From Clostridiales bacterium (lineage in GTDB: Bacteria; Bacillota; Clostridia; Monoglobales; WRBX01): a stretch of DNA of 64,000 nucleotides. Where the stretch lies: assembly GCA_031261985.1 (NCBI GenBank), contig JAISIR010000010.1:90049-154048 (forward strand), in the 5' to 3' direction. Below are positions 34,610-42,361 of the stretch, in pieces (the stretch's first letter is position 1; every line of letters begins with the position of its first letter). The translations under genes were made by a program, and so were the position numbers. The notes below the pieces were generated by a model that saw only the letters and a program-made list of their open reading frames with translations, was not told where the DNA came from and did not search any database.

Positions 34610-36367
34610 ATGAGAAAATTTAAACTAAATTTTAACATAAAATTTAGGCTAATCGCCTACACCGTCTTGCTTATTGCTATAGTTCTTTCGTTGGCATGCT
34701 TCTTTTTGTTGTGGAACACGTCTTCGTTTTATAACAATAAGTTTCAAAAAGAGATGTCTGAGGCTTTTAGCTCTGACCTTGTTACCAAGCTTACTTTAGC
34801 CCAAGATAGCAATGCCGCAAAGCAAGTTTTAGTTGACAATTACACAATTTTAGGGATAAATATTAATAGGAGTTATTATGTTTTAGACAATTCTGGTAAT
34901 GTTTTATCCACATCTAACCCTTTGCAACCTAAAAACGTAACTTCTACCAATAACATTATATCGGCTATATCTGGGCGCGTGGGCAACTCTAACCAAAGTG
35001 GTACGCTAAAATTTGTTGACTTTGCCTACCCGTTAGCTAATGGTAATATTGTGTATATTCAAGATAATATGCAAGATTTTAACATGCTCTCTAACTATAT
35101 TTTTACCATTGTATGGCAGATGTTTATTCTTGGCATTGCGCTTTCTATTTTACTTTCTATATTTTTGGCGCGTACCATAACCAAGCCCATTGCTAAACTA
35201 ACACATAAAGCTAACTTATTGGCAGATGGCGATTATGATACAAAAATAGATATCCGTTCTAATGATGAAATCGGAGTGCTTTCGCAAACATTCTCGCGCA
35301 TGGCAAGCGTTATAACTCAGTCGATTCAAGATATATCGGGCGAGAGGAATAAGTTTGAGACGATGCTGATGCACATGTCTGACGGTGTGATAGCGTTTAA
35401 TATAAACGGAAGCGTAATGCACATTAACCCCGCAGCTAAGGGTTTGCTTAACATTACAGATAACGAAAAGACGGATTTTGATGATTTATTTGACCAGCTA
35501 GGGGCAGAAATTTGCATTGCCGAGCTTGTCTATTTAGACCAGGAGCGCACTATAACTCGGCGCGTAGATGTTGGTGTTGCGGTGCTAGATTTTTACTTTG
35601 CAACGTTTAAGGACGAACAGGACCATTTAAGTGGTATAATTGTAGTTATCCATGATATTACCGAGGCGGAGAAGATTGAGAAATTGCGTCATGAATTCGT
35701 GGCGAATGTGTCGCACGAGCTACGCACGCCGCTGACTACTATAAAAAGCTATGCCGAGACATTAATGGAGCAGGAAAGTGAAGATAATGCTACCAAAAGC
35801 TTTATTAATGTTATAATTAAAGAAGTCGACCGAATGACGCGAATAGTTAAGGATTTGCTTACACTTTCTACCTTGAAATTTGCTAATAGCGAAGATACAA
35901 AAGAATATTTTTCGCTTGATGAGTTGCTGCACGAAATTACAGACAGAATGGTGATTCAGGCGACCGAGGCAGGGCACGAGCTTGAGTATATCTCGGCAAC
36001 TAATTTGCCGCCCTTGTTTGCCGACCGTGATAAAATTGAGCAAGTGATAATAAATTTAGTTTCTAACGCTATAAAATATACACCTAAGGGGCATGGGCGA
36101 ATAGAGATTTCGTCGGGATTTTTATATAATAAACTGTATGTAAAGGTTCGCGATAACGGGATAGGGATTCCTGCAAAGGATTTACCTAGGATTTTCGAGA
36201 GGTTCTATCGTATAGAAAAAGCACGTGCGCGGGATAAAGGCGGCAGCGGGTTAGGTTTGGCAATTGCTAAAGAAATTGTTGAGTTACATGGCGGGGATAT
36301 ATCTATTGATAGCAAGCTAGGCGAGGGGACGGAGGTTATGATAACTTTCCCTCAAGATGTGGACTAA
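34610..36367 (+). CDS. WalK/PhoR-like sensor histidine kinase, no adjacent regulator
   Basis: 585 residues: membrane segment about 12-34, an extracellular sensor region to about 160, a second membrane segment about 164-188, HAMP (TRTITKPIAKLTHKANLLA, partly seen), a PAS-like domain about 245-345, the phosphorylation helix FVANVSHELRTPLTTIKSYA (His near 369) and a HATPase domain with DNGIGIPAKDLPRIFERFYR and GSGLGLAIAKE. The layout is that of WalK/ResE/PhoR kinases that phosphorylate an OmpR-type regulator, but no regulator gene lies next to it. The promoter suggests a leaderless transcript. It is divergent from the glucan synthase gene, so it could control envelope glucan; that is inference. 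Confidence 0.9.
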   Translation: MRKFKLNFNIKFRLIAYTVLLIAIVLSLACFFLLWNTSSFYNNKFQKEMSEAFSSDLVTKLTLAQDSNAAKQVLVDNYTILGININRSYYVLDNSGNVLSTSNPLQPKNVTSTNNIISAISGRVGNSNQSGTLKFVDFAYPLANGNIVYIQDNMQDFNMLSNYIFTIVWQMFILGIALSILLSIFLARTITKPIAKLTHKANLLADGDYDTKIDIRSNDEIGVLSQTFSRMASVITQSIQDISGERNKFETMLMHMSDGVIAFNINGSVMHINPAAKGLLNITDNEKTDFDDLFDQLGAEICIAELVYLDQERTITRRVDVGVAVLDFYFATFKDEQDHLSGIIVVIHDITEAEKIEKLRHEFVANVSHELRTPLTTIKSYAETLMEQESEDNATKSFINVIIKEVDRMTRIVKDLLTLSTLKFANSEDTKEYFSLDELLHEITDRMVIQATEAGHELEYISATNLPPLFADRDKIEQVIINLVSNAIKYTPKGHGRIEISSGFLYNKLYVKVRDNGIGIPAKDLPRIFERFYRIEKARARDKGGSGLGLAIAKEIVELHGGDISIDSKLGEGTEVMITFPQDVD

Positions 36368-36374
36368 CCTTGAA

Positions 36375-36424
36375 AACTCTAAAATTTGCTAAACCGCCAT
36401 TAAGAATGGCTGTGCTTCAATGTT
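36375..36424 (+). repeat. 50-bp dispersed repeat, copy 1
   Basis: ACTCTAAAATTTGCTAAA followed by CCATTAAGAATGGCTGTGCT and CAATGTTA. The same string with few changes occurs after infB. Both copies follow the stop codon of a plus-strand gene and precede another (here rlmB). Confidence 0.6.
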
Positions 36425-36477
36425 ATCTTAATCGTTTTGGCTTTGAATATAATTTAATCGAAAAGGTATAAAGTGAT

Positions 36478-37374
36478 ATGAGAAACAAAAACTTTAAACA
36501 TCATAAAAATAATAGGCGCGGTAGTGGCGGATTTGTTCCAGGCGATAATCTCGAAAGCAATGATAGCTTTAAAACCGAAGAAGATTCTACCCTTAGTACC
36601 GATGCTCAAACCCCTAGTGCAAGCATTAAAGATGAGTATCAGGTAGAGGGGCGCAACGCGGTTACGCATTTGTTCCAAAGTAATCGCGCGGTTGATAAGC
36701 TTTATATTGCATCGGGCGATAGGTCATTTGGCAATATTATAGCCATGGCAAAAGAGGCGGGCGTGCCTATTGTGCAAGTCTCGCGCGAGAAGATGCGTCA
36801 AATGGCGATAACGCCTAAGTTTCAAGGGGTTATTGCTTTAACATCGCCTCAACGTTATGCAACTATAGATGAAATTTTTGAGCATGCAAAAGAGCGGAAT
36901 CATAAGCCCTTTATAATAGCTTTAGACGGGATTGTCGACCCGCATAATCTTGGGGCTATCCTTAGAACCGCCAACGCAGCTGGTGCCGATGGCGTTATAA
37001 TACCTAAGCACAGAAGCGTAGGGTTGACGGCGACGGTGGCTAAAGTTTCGGCTGGTGCGGTGGAGCATACCCCTGTGGCGCGCGTGACAAATTTGAGCCA
37101 AACGCTAGACGAGCTTAAGGAACGAGGCGTGTGGGTATATGGTGCAGGCCCGAATGTTACCTCGGTATATACTCAAACGGATATGAGTGATTCGGTGTGC
37201 ATAGTTATAGGCAACGAGGGGTTTGGCATAAGCCGACACATAACCCAAAAGTGCGATTTTTTAGTGAGCATCCCTATGGTGGGAGAGATAGAGAGTTTGA
37301 ACGCCTCGGTGGCGGCTGCGTTATTGATGTATGAAGTGGTTAGGCAGCGCAAGGAAAAAGCAATGGAGAATTGA
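36478..37374 (+). CDS. rlmB: 23S rRNA 2'-O-methyltransferase, RlmB/TrmH (SpoU) family
   Basis: 298 residues. An N-terminal basic, disordered tail (about 1-55) precedes the substrate-binding domain (VEGRNAVTHLF) and the SPOUT knot with the three SpoU motifs: NLGAILRTANAAGADG, IVIGNEGFGISR and IESLNASVAAALLMYE. RlmB methylates G2251 in the peptidyl-transferase loop of 23S rRNA; a related tRNA target cannot be excluded. Its last codons and stop lie in a GAGAATT tandem repeat, so the C-terminus may vary by slippage. In many Firmicutes this gene sits beside cysS/mrnC; here it follows an orphan kinase. Confidence 0.92.
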   Translation: MRNKNFKHHKNNRRGSGGFVPGDNLESNDSFKTEEDSTLSTDAQTPSASIKDEYQVEGRNAVTHLFQSNRAVDKLYIASGDRSFGNIIAMAKEAGVPIVQVSREKMRQMAITPKFQGVIALTSPQRYATIDEIFEHAKERNHKPFIIALDGIVDPHNLGAILRTANAAGADGVIIPKHRSVGLTATVAKVSAGAVEHTPVARVTNLSQTLDELKERGVWVYGAGPNVTSVYTQTDMSDSVCIVIGNEGFGISRHITQKCDFLVSIPMVGEIESLNASVAAALLMYEVVRQRKEKAMEN

Positions 37375-37393
37375 GAATTGAGAATTGAGAATT
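37366..37393 (+). repeat. Four tandem GAGAATT heptamers over the rlmB stop codon
   Basis: GAGAATT is repeated four times without error; the TGA stop of rlmB is inside the first/second unit. A unit is seven bases, so gain or loss changes what follows the stop but not the visible protein unless the first unit changes. Confidence 0.8.
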
Positions 37394-37473
37394 AATGTAA
37401 TTAAAATTTATAAATAAATTTTAATCAATTAATCGAACAATTTTTGTTAAACATTATATAATTGTAATGTGTT

Positions 37474-37575
37474 ATGTCATTGCGGGCTTGACCCGCAATC
37501 TATACGCTATATTTCAATCAACTGCTCTCATTCCTAATTAGCATATAGATTCCGCGTCGTAGCGCGGAATGACAT
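37474..37575. repeat. Composite palindromic TGTCATT element (MITE-like)
   Basis: Two inverted arms of about 37 bases: ATGTCATTGCGGG-CTTGA-CCCGCAATCTATA on the left, and on the right the reverse complement of ATGTCATTCCGCG ... CGCGGAATCTATATGC. Each arm is itself a hairpin whose stem differs but stays paired. There is no ORF. It occupies the rlmB-DUF4173 gap (257 bases); nothing else is seen there. A solo arm occurs at 60.6 kb. Confidence 0.7.
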
Positions 37576-37631
37576 TATTTACTAAAACTATCTTGATGTA
37601 TTATTTTTTAAAATCGAAAAGGGGTATTATT

Positions 37632-39062
37632 ATGAGCGAAAAAACTGCCGATTCTATGCCTGTTTTGCAACAATGGAAGCTAATCGCCTTCGCAATTGTT
37701 AGCGCAATACTATCTATTTACCTTACAATGATGGTTATGCCCGGGGTAGGCATTACTCTTTTTGTGCTGCTCGAGGCGGTTTTGCTATACTTTACGCTGC
37801 CCAAAAATGTATCCAAACGCATTATGTTGCTGCTTATATTCCCTACTTTAATTAGCTGCTGGGCATTTATTACACATAATGACACTTTTGCCTTTTTTAA
37901 CGTAATTGCTATTGTGCTAATGTTTAGCTGCGTTGCACTTTTATTGCGCAACCCTAATATTTATAACGAAAGGCAATTTATTGCGGCGGTAATATCTTAC
38001 GCTTTTATACCCTTTAATTATTTCGGCGAGTTTTTTAACATGCTCGCTTCTGACCGCGCTAAAAAAACCAAGTATGTTTCGAGGATTATTTGTGCCATCA
38101 TCATCGCCATACCTATTTTGATTCTACTTTTGGCTATCCTTTCGTCTGCCGACCCTGTATTTATGCAAATTTTAAAAAGTTTCTGGCGGTTTATGATAAA
38201 TTTGATATCGTTTGAAACTGTTCTAAAAATTATAGTCGGCGCAATTATCGGGTTATACTTTTTTGGCTTAGCCTACTCGGTTTGCGTACCTGAAGCACCT
38301 AAAGTTGTAGTTTCGCGCCCATCAAATATATCGTGGGATGCGTTTATAACCTATATAATCACTATTTTAGTTCTGATGGTGTACACATTCTTTGTTATAG
38401 TTCAAGTTAAATATTTATTCCTTGCGCCTGGCGTGCTTCCAAATGGTATTACTCACGCAGAATATGCGCGGCAGGGGTTCTTTCAGCTATTATGGCTTAG
38501 CATAGTTAATATATTATTTATCTACTTAATAATGAACTTTACTCAGCCTAAAAATGCAATTTTAAAGAAGATAAAGCCTTGGATGTTAATGTACTCGTGC
38601 CTGGTAACGCTTATGTTATTGGTGTCATCGGCGTATCGCATGCAGCTTTATATTCAATCCGACGGATTAACTCGCATGAGGCTATTGGTGGTGACATTCC
38701 TTGCGTTTGAGGTGTTTGGGTTAATTGCAACCGCTATTTATATTTACAAACCAAAGATGAATATTGTTTTATATTATGCAATCGTCACTTTAGCTTTTTA
38801 CGTGTCTATTAATTGCATGCCTGTCGATTCTATCGTTGCGCGCAACCAAATAGCTAGGTTTATAAAAGGTGATTCTCAAGGTGTTCGATATGTTACAACC
38901 CTTTCACGAGATGCTAATAGATATTTAGAGCAAATTAAAGACGATGCGCGCTTGCCTGAAGAGGATAAGAAGCTGATAGAAAGAAAGCTTAGCCGTCCTG
39001 CCGAATGGATTCAATGGCAGCAATGGAAGATAGGGTCGGAAAAAGCTATAATGCTGAAGTGA
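37632..39062 (+). CDS. DUF4173/DUF4153-like multi-pass membrane protein
   Basis: About 476 residues from MSEKTADSMPVLQQ (AAAAGGGG upstream; the ORF-track start is 63 bases early). Some ten to eleven membrane segments span about 15-400, with the family signature HAEYARQGFFQLLWLS near 275 and a soluble tail (VDSIVARNQIARFIKGDS to the end). Proteins of this family are widespread in Firmicutes with unknown function and sometimes neighbour two-component systems. A TGTCATT palindromic element precedes it. Confidence 0.8.
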   Translation: MSEKTADSMPVLQQWKLIAFAIVSAILSIYLTMMVMPGVGITLFVLLEAVLLYFTLPKNVSKRIMLLLIFPTLISCWAFITHNDTFAFFNVIAIVLMFSCVALLLRNPNIYNERQFIAAVISYAFIPFNYFGEFFNMLASDRAKKTKYVSRIICAIIIAIPILILLLAILSSADPVFMQILKSFWRFMINLISFETVLKIIVGAIIGLYFFGLAYSVCVPEAPKVVVSRPSNISWDAFITYIITILVLMVYTFFVIVQVKYLFLAPGVLPNGITHAEYARQGFFQLLWLSIVNILFIYLIMNFTQPKNAILKKIKPWMLMYSCLVTLMLLVSSAYRMQLYIQSDGLTRMRLLVVTFLAFEVFGLIATAIYIYKPKMNIVLYYAIVTLAFYVSINCMPVDSIVARNQIARFIKGDSQGVRYVTTLSRDANRYLEQIKDDARLPEEDKKLIERKLSRPAEWIQWQQWKIGSEKAIMLK

Positions 39063-39150
39063 TAGGGTGTTTAAACGATAAGCCAGAAGCCAGAAATAGA
39101 GGCAAACCTTCATACTTAACATACATTTAACATTTTAATCAATTTTGCTA

Positions 39151-39179
39151 TTGAAAATCCCTCTAATTTGTGATATACT
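39151..39179 (+). promoter_or_regulatory. Promoter of second HExxH gene
   Basis: TTGAAA, 17 bases ending TTTGTGA, then TATACT; about 50 bases before the start codon. Confidence 0.75.
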
Positions 39180-39231
39180 AAAATTAGGGGGATTGTTTTA
39201 TTCTAAATCAATCAAAGGAGGCGAGCGTGCC

Positions 39232-40830
39232 ATGCCAGAGATTATAAAAATTGGTAATGAAAAATATGCAATCATGGGCAATTTAAGGCTAGGTATTAAA
39301 CGCTACGATTTCGCCCCTTCTTTAAATTTGGATTCTTCGTTTGATATCAAGTATTTTTATAAGGATGAATTAGTAGAAGATGCCTCGATTATTAATAAGC
39401 TAAACGATAAATATTTGCGCAAGTTTGGCGTGGTATCTAAAAATGGTGAGATAGCAATTAACAGGGCTAAAAAAAGTGCCAAAGAAAGTGCTAATCCCGA
39501 GTTTTCTAAAGAATATTTAGACTCGTTGTTAAAAAATGACTTAGAGAATGTTTTAAAAATGTATGCGCAAGAGCGCGAGTGTAACTATACCGACCCTTTT
39601 ATTGACCACTTGCGCGAAAAGTTTATGGCTAAAAATGTGCCTTATACATTTGGGAATACAAGAGATAATCACATCGCCACTGCTTGGAATAAAGAGTTAG
39701 ATGATGGCGGGTTTGAATATGAGATTTCGTTTAAAGATGAGGATGCGTTTTTAGATTTCTCAAATCGTTTCCATGAAATATTGCACACTCTTGCAACAGA
39801 TTGCGATAAAGATGAGCGCGCTGTAGGGTTTAATGTAACTTCTAGAGCAAATGCTATTATGTACTCTGAAGTTGCTCGTTCGCAAGAAGAAGGGTTTGTC
39901 GAACAATTTTTAGCCGATAGATGTGGTAATGACCAAACGCGCGCTTACCGTGATGACGCGTTTTTTATGGAGTTTTGCAAGGATATTGTTGGTTATAAAA
40001 GTATTATGCATTCTAGGGAAACGCATTCGATAGAAAATTTAGCTTTAAAAATTGCGGTAAAAACTAATTGCGAGCCTAACCTTTTAAAACTTATGTTTTC
40101 GCAATCTAATTTTGCGCATATGTATAAATATCGTTCCTATACAACTAAATTTTTAGGCATTAATATAGCGCGGTCGCAATATAAAGAGGCGGCTAGAAAT
40201 TTAGATCTTATGCTTAGGGAATCGTATGTAAAAAACGGTATTAATTCGCCTGAGTTTAAGCTATTGTTTGATACTTGTAAAAATTTGTGTGATAAACATA
40301 AGAAGTTCCGTGGCAGAGGAGGAACCGGGTATTTGGCTAGGTTTTTAAACCGCTCGGTTAAGGCAATTGAGCATTGCAAGCGTGCGGAATTAGGCATAAA
40401 GGTAAATAAGGTTGCTGCCAAGTGGGATTTTGCACAGAAGTTAATTAGCGATGTTGCGCATGAAATGAAGCAGGTTTTGGTGGGGAACAAGAAGATTAAA
40501 ACGGCAAAGATAGATTTGGACCTTGCACGTCAGGAGTTTACCACAGCTAACAGAGTTATCGACGGCAAGGAGAGTTTGAAGGCGATTGCCCCTAAGGAAG
40601 TCCGATACTTTGACTTCAACAAGCTTACTAAGTATGGAGTAAAAGGAATGGTTGCCTCTAAAGTAAGGTATTCGGCTGCTAGAGTTTTGGCTGAGATTAG
40701 GAGTAGGGCGGACGTTTTTGGTACAAAAGGGATTGTGGCGAATAGTTTGAGAACTGTGAGGGCAAGCGATAAAGCTAAGGCTGCCGCCGAAGCTGCCTTT
40801 GCTAAAAGTCAGAATACTTTTAAAAGGTAG
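39232..40830 (+). CDS. Putative HExxH metalloprotease-like protein
   Basis: Unrecognised 532-residue cytoplasmic protein. FHEILHTLATD contains HExxH (His181, His185), and about 35 residues later SQEEGFVEQFLADRCG offers glutamates that could be the third zinc ligand, as in the HExxH protein at 7.3 kb; overall sequence similarity between the two is low. The N-terminal 150 residues are mixed; from about 340 it is helical and very basic (GRGGTGYLARFLNR, then AKAAAEAAFAKSQN at the end). ATG chosen for AAAGGAGG ten bases upstream; the ORF-track start is 87 bases early. It is a single gene with its own promoter. Function unknown; a peptidase or toxin-like role is inference. Confidence 0.55.
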   Translation: MPEIIKIGNEKYAIMGNLRLGIKRYDFAPSLNLDSSFDIKYFYKDELVEDASIINKLNDKYLRKFGVVSKNGEIAINRAKKSAKESANPEFSKEYLDSLLKNDLENVLKMYAQERECNYTDPFIDHLREKFMAKNVPYTFGNTRDNHIATAWNKELDDGGFEYEISFKDEDAFLDFSNRFHEILHTLATDCDKDERAVGFNVTSRANAIMYSEVARSQEEGFVEQFLADRCGNDQTRAYRDDAFFMEFCKDIVGYKSIMHSRETHSIENLALKIAVKTNCEPNLLKLMFSQSNFAHMYKYRSYTTKFLGINIARSQYKEAARNLDLMLRESYVKNGINSPEFKLLFDTCKNLCDKHKKFRGRGGTGYLARFLNRSVKAIEHCKRAELGIKVNKVAAKWDFAQKLISDVAHEMKQVLVGNKKIKTAKIDLDLARQEFTTANRVIDGKESLKAIAPKEVRYFDFNKLTKYGVKGMVASKVRYSAARVLAEIRSRADVFGTKGIVANSLRTVRASDKAKAAAEAAFAKSQNTFKR

Positions 40831-40834
40831 TTAA

Positions 40835-40989
40835 GTAACCACTGAATAACTATCATTTGCTCTTTTTAGTTAAATTTCCCTTTTTGCTCACAAACTCACT
40901 GCGGCAGGCGTCAGCCTTGCCTTGCTCGTTTGTTTCAAAAAGAAAAATTTATCCTAAAAATGGCTAAACGCTAGTTAATCAGTGCTTAC
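40835..40989 (+). repeat. MITE-like palindromic element, copy 2
   Basis: Same orientation and length as the copy at 19.0 kb. The ends GTAACCACTGAATAAC and GTTAATCAGTGCTTAC are inverted repeats with two mismatches in 16. It lies between convergent genes (HExxH gene and rlmD-like gene) and fills their gap. Confidence 0.75.
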
Positions 40990-41017
40990 TTAATTAGCGT
41001 GTTAACGTTTGGGTTTT

Positions 41018-42361
41018 TTAATCGCGAGTAAGCAGGGCGACGGTTTCGACATGAGGGGTGTGGGGGAACATATCGACAGCGCGGACTTGAGTTAAAGTGA
41101 AATTGCCCTGGTTTAGCCTAGTAATATCGCGGGCTAATGTAGCAACATCGCACGATACATATATAATATTTTTAACGGTTGATGTGTTTAGCATGTCAAC
41201 CAATTTTTTGTCGCAACCCGCGCGCGGAGGGTCTAGAATGATAGTGCTTGCGCCTGTTATTATCTCGGCAAGCTCGGCGCCTTCTGCCTTAGAACAAATA
41301 AATTGTGAGTTACTTATACCATTTAGCTGGGCATTTTTACGCGCCTTTATTATGGCTTGGTGAGTTTGCTCAATGCCAATTAGCTCGATTTTTTCAAAGT
41401 TATCAAGGCTTTTTGCCGCGCAAATTCCAATAGTTCCCACACCACAATATAGGTCGACCAGTTTAATTGGCTTTGGGCTGCTATTGTTTTTTACCATGTC
41501 TACTACAATGCTATATAGCTCTTTGGTCGCGCTTTTATTAGTTTGTAAAAAAGATTTAGAATCGTAATTAAACTTAGCGCCACACAGGGTTTCGGTCAGT
41601 TCATCGTTGCCAAAAATTATTGAGCCGTTTATTACTATCCCTTTTAAATTGGGCAAGTTTTTAAGACGTTCAATGGTGGTTGCAATCGGTTCCTGCAATA
41701 TTTCGATTTTATCCTTGGAATTAATTATGGCTAAAAATTCGCCCATGCTGTTTGAACGGATGCAAAGGGAAAAGCTAGTTAGCTCGGGCTTTTGGGTTGT
41801 TGTAATTTCACGCATTATTGCCACAATCTTAGCGCAAATGTTGTTATGTATGATGCAATTTTGCATATCAATCTCGATGATATCATGTGAACCTGGGGCA
41901 AACATGCCCACTTTAATGCTGAACTCGCCTGCGTTTTTCACCACTTGGCAAGGAAAGATTGATTTATTGCGGTAGCCTTGGGTATCAGGTGAAGAGGATA
42001 TTTGCGGCGGCGTTTTAAGGCGTAATGCGCTTTGGATTTTGCGTGCTTTAAAGCGCAATTGTTCGGGGTAAGACATATATTGAAGGCTGCAACCGCCACA
42101 CTCTTCAAAATTTTTACATTTAGGAGCAAGACGCTCGTTGCTAGGCTGGATAATCTCTTCAACCTTTGCTATAGCATAGGATTTATGCAACTTTGCAACG
42201 CAAACCTTAACGCGCTCGCCGAGTATTGCGCCAGGCACAAAAAGGACGAAGCCGCCCTGTTTTGCAACGCCTTCGCCTTGACTATTATAGTCTATTATGT
42301 CAACTTCTAAGCAATCATTTAGCTTTAAGTTTGTATTTTCATCTTGTAAAAATGTTGCCAT
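41018..42361 (-). CDS. 23S rRNA (uracil-C5)-methyltransferase, RlmCD/RumA type
   Basis: 447 residues. An N-terminal TRAM domain (about 10-70), a 4Fe-4S cysteine set (CKNFEECGGCSLQ with a later CQ), then a SAM-binding Rossmann domain (LVDLYCGVGTIGICAAK) and the catalytic cysteine region IIYVSCDVATLARD. The family makes 5-methyluridine in 23S rRNA (RlmD U1939, RlmC U747, RlmCD both) or tRNA (TrmFO-independent TrmA); which base cannot be told. Its ATG overlaps the stop of rnj as TAATG, so the two are translationally coupled. Confidence 0.92.
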   Translation of the reverse strand: MATFLQDENTNLKLNDCLEVDIIDYNSQGEGVAKQGGFVLFVPGAILGERVKVCVAKLHKSYAIAKVEEIIQPSNERLAPKCKNFEECGGCSLQYMSYPEQLRFKARKIQSALRLKTPPQISSSPDTQGYRNKSIFPCQVVKNAGEFSIKVGMFAPGSHDIIEIDMQNCIIHNNICAKIVAIMREITTTQKPELTSFSLCIRSNSMGEFLAIINSKDKIEILQEPIATTIERLKNLPNLKGIVINGSIIFGNDELTETLCGAKFNYDSKSFLQTNKSATKELYSIVVDMVKNNSSPKPIKLVDLYCGVGTIGICAAKSLDNFEKIELIGIEQTHQAIIKARKNAQLNGISNSQFICSKAEGAELAEIITGASTIILDPPRAGCDKKLVDMLNTSTVKNIIYVSCDVATLARDITRLNQGNFTLTQVRAVDMFPHTPHVETVALLTRD

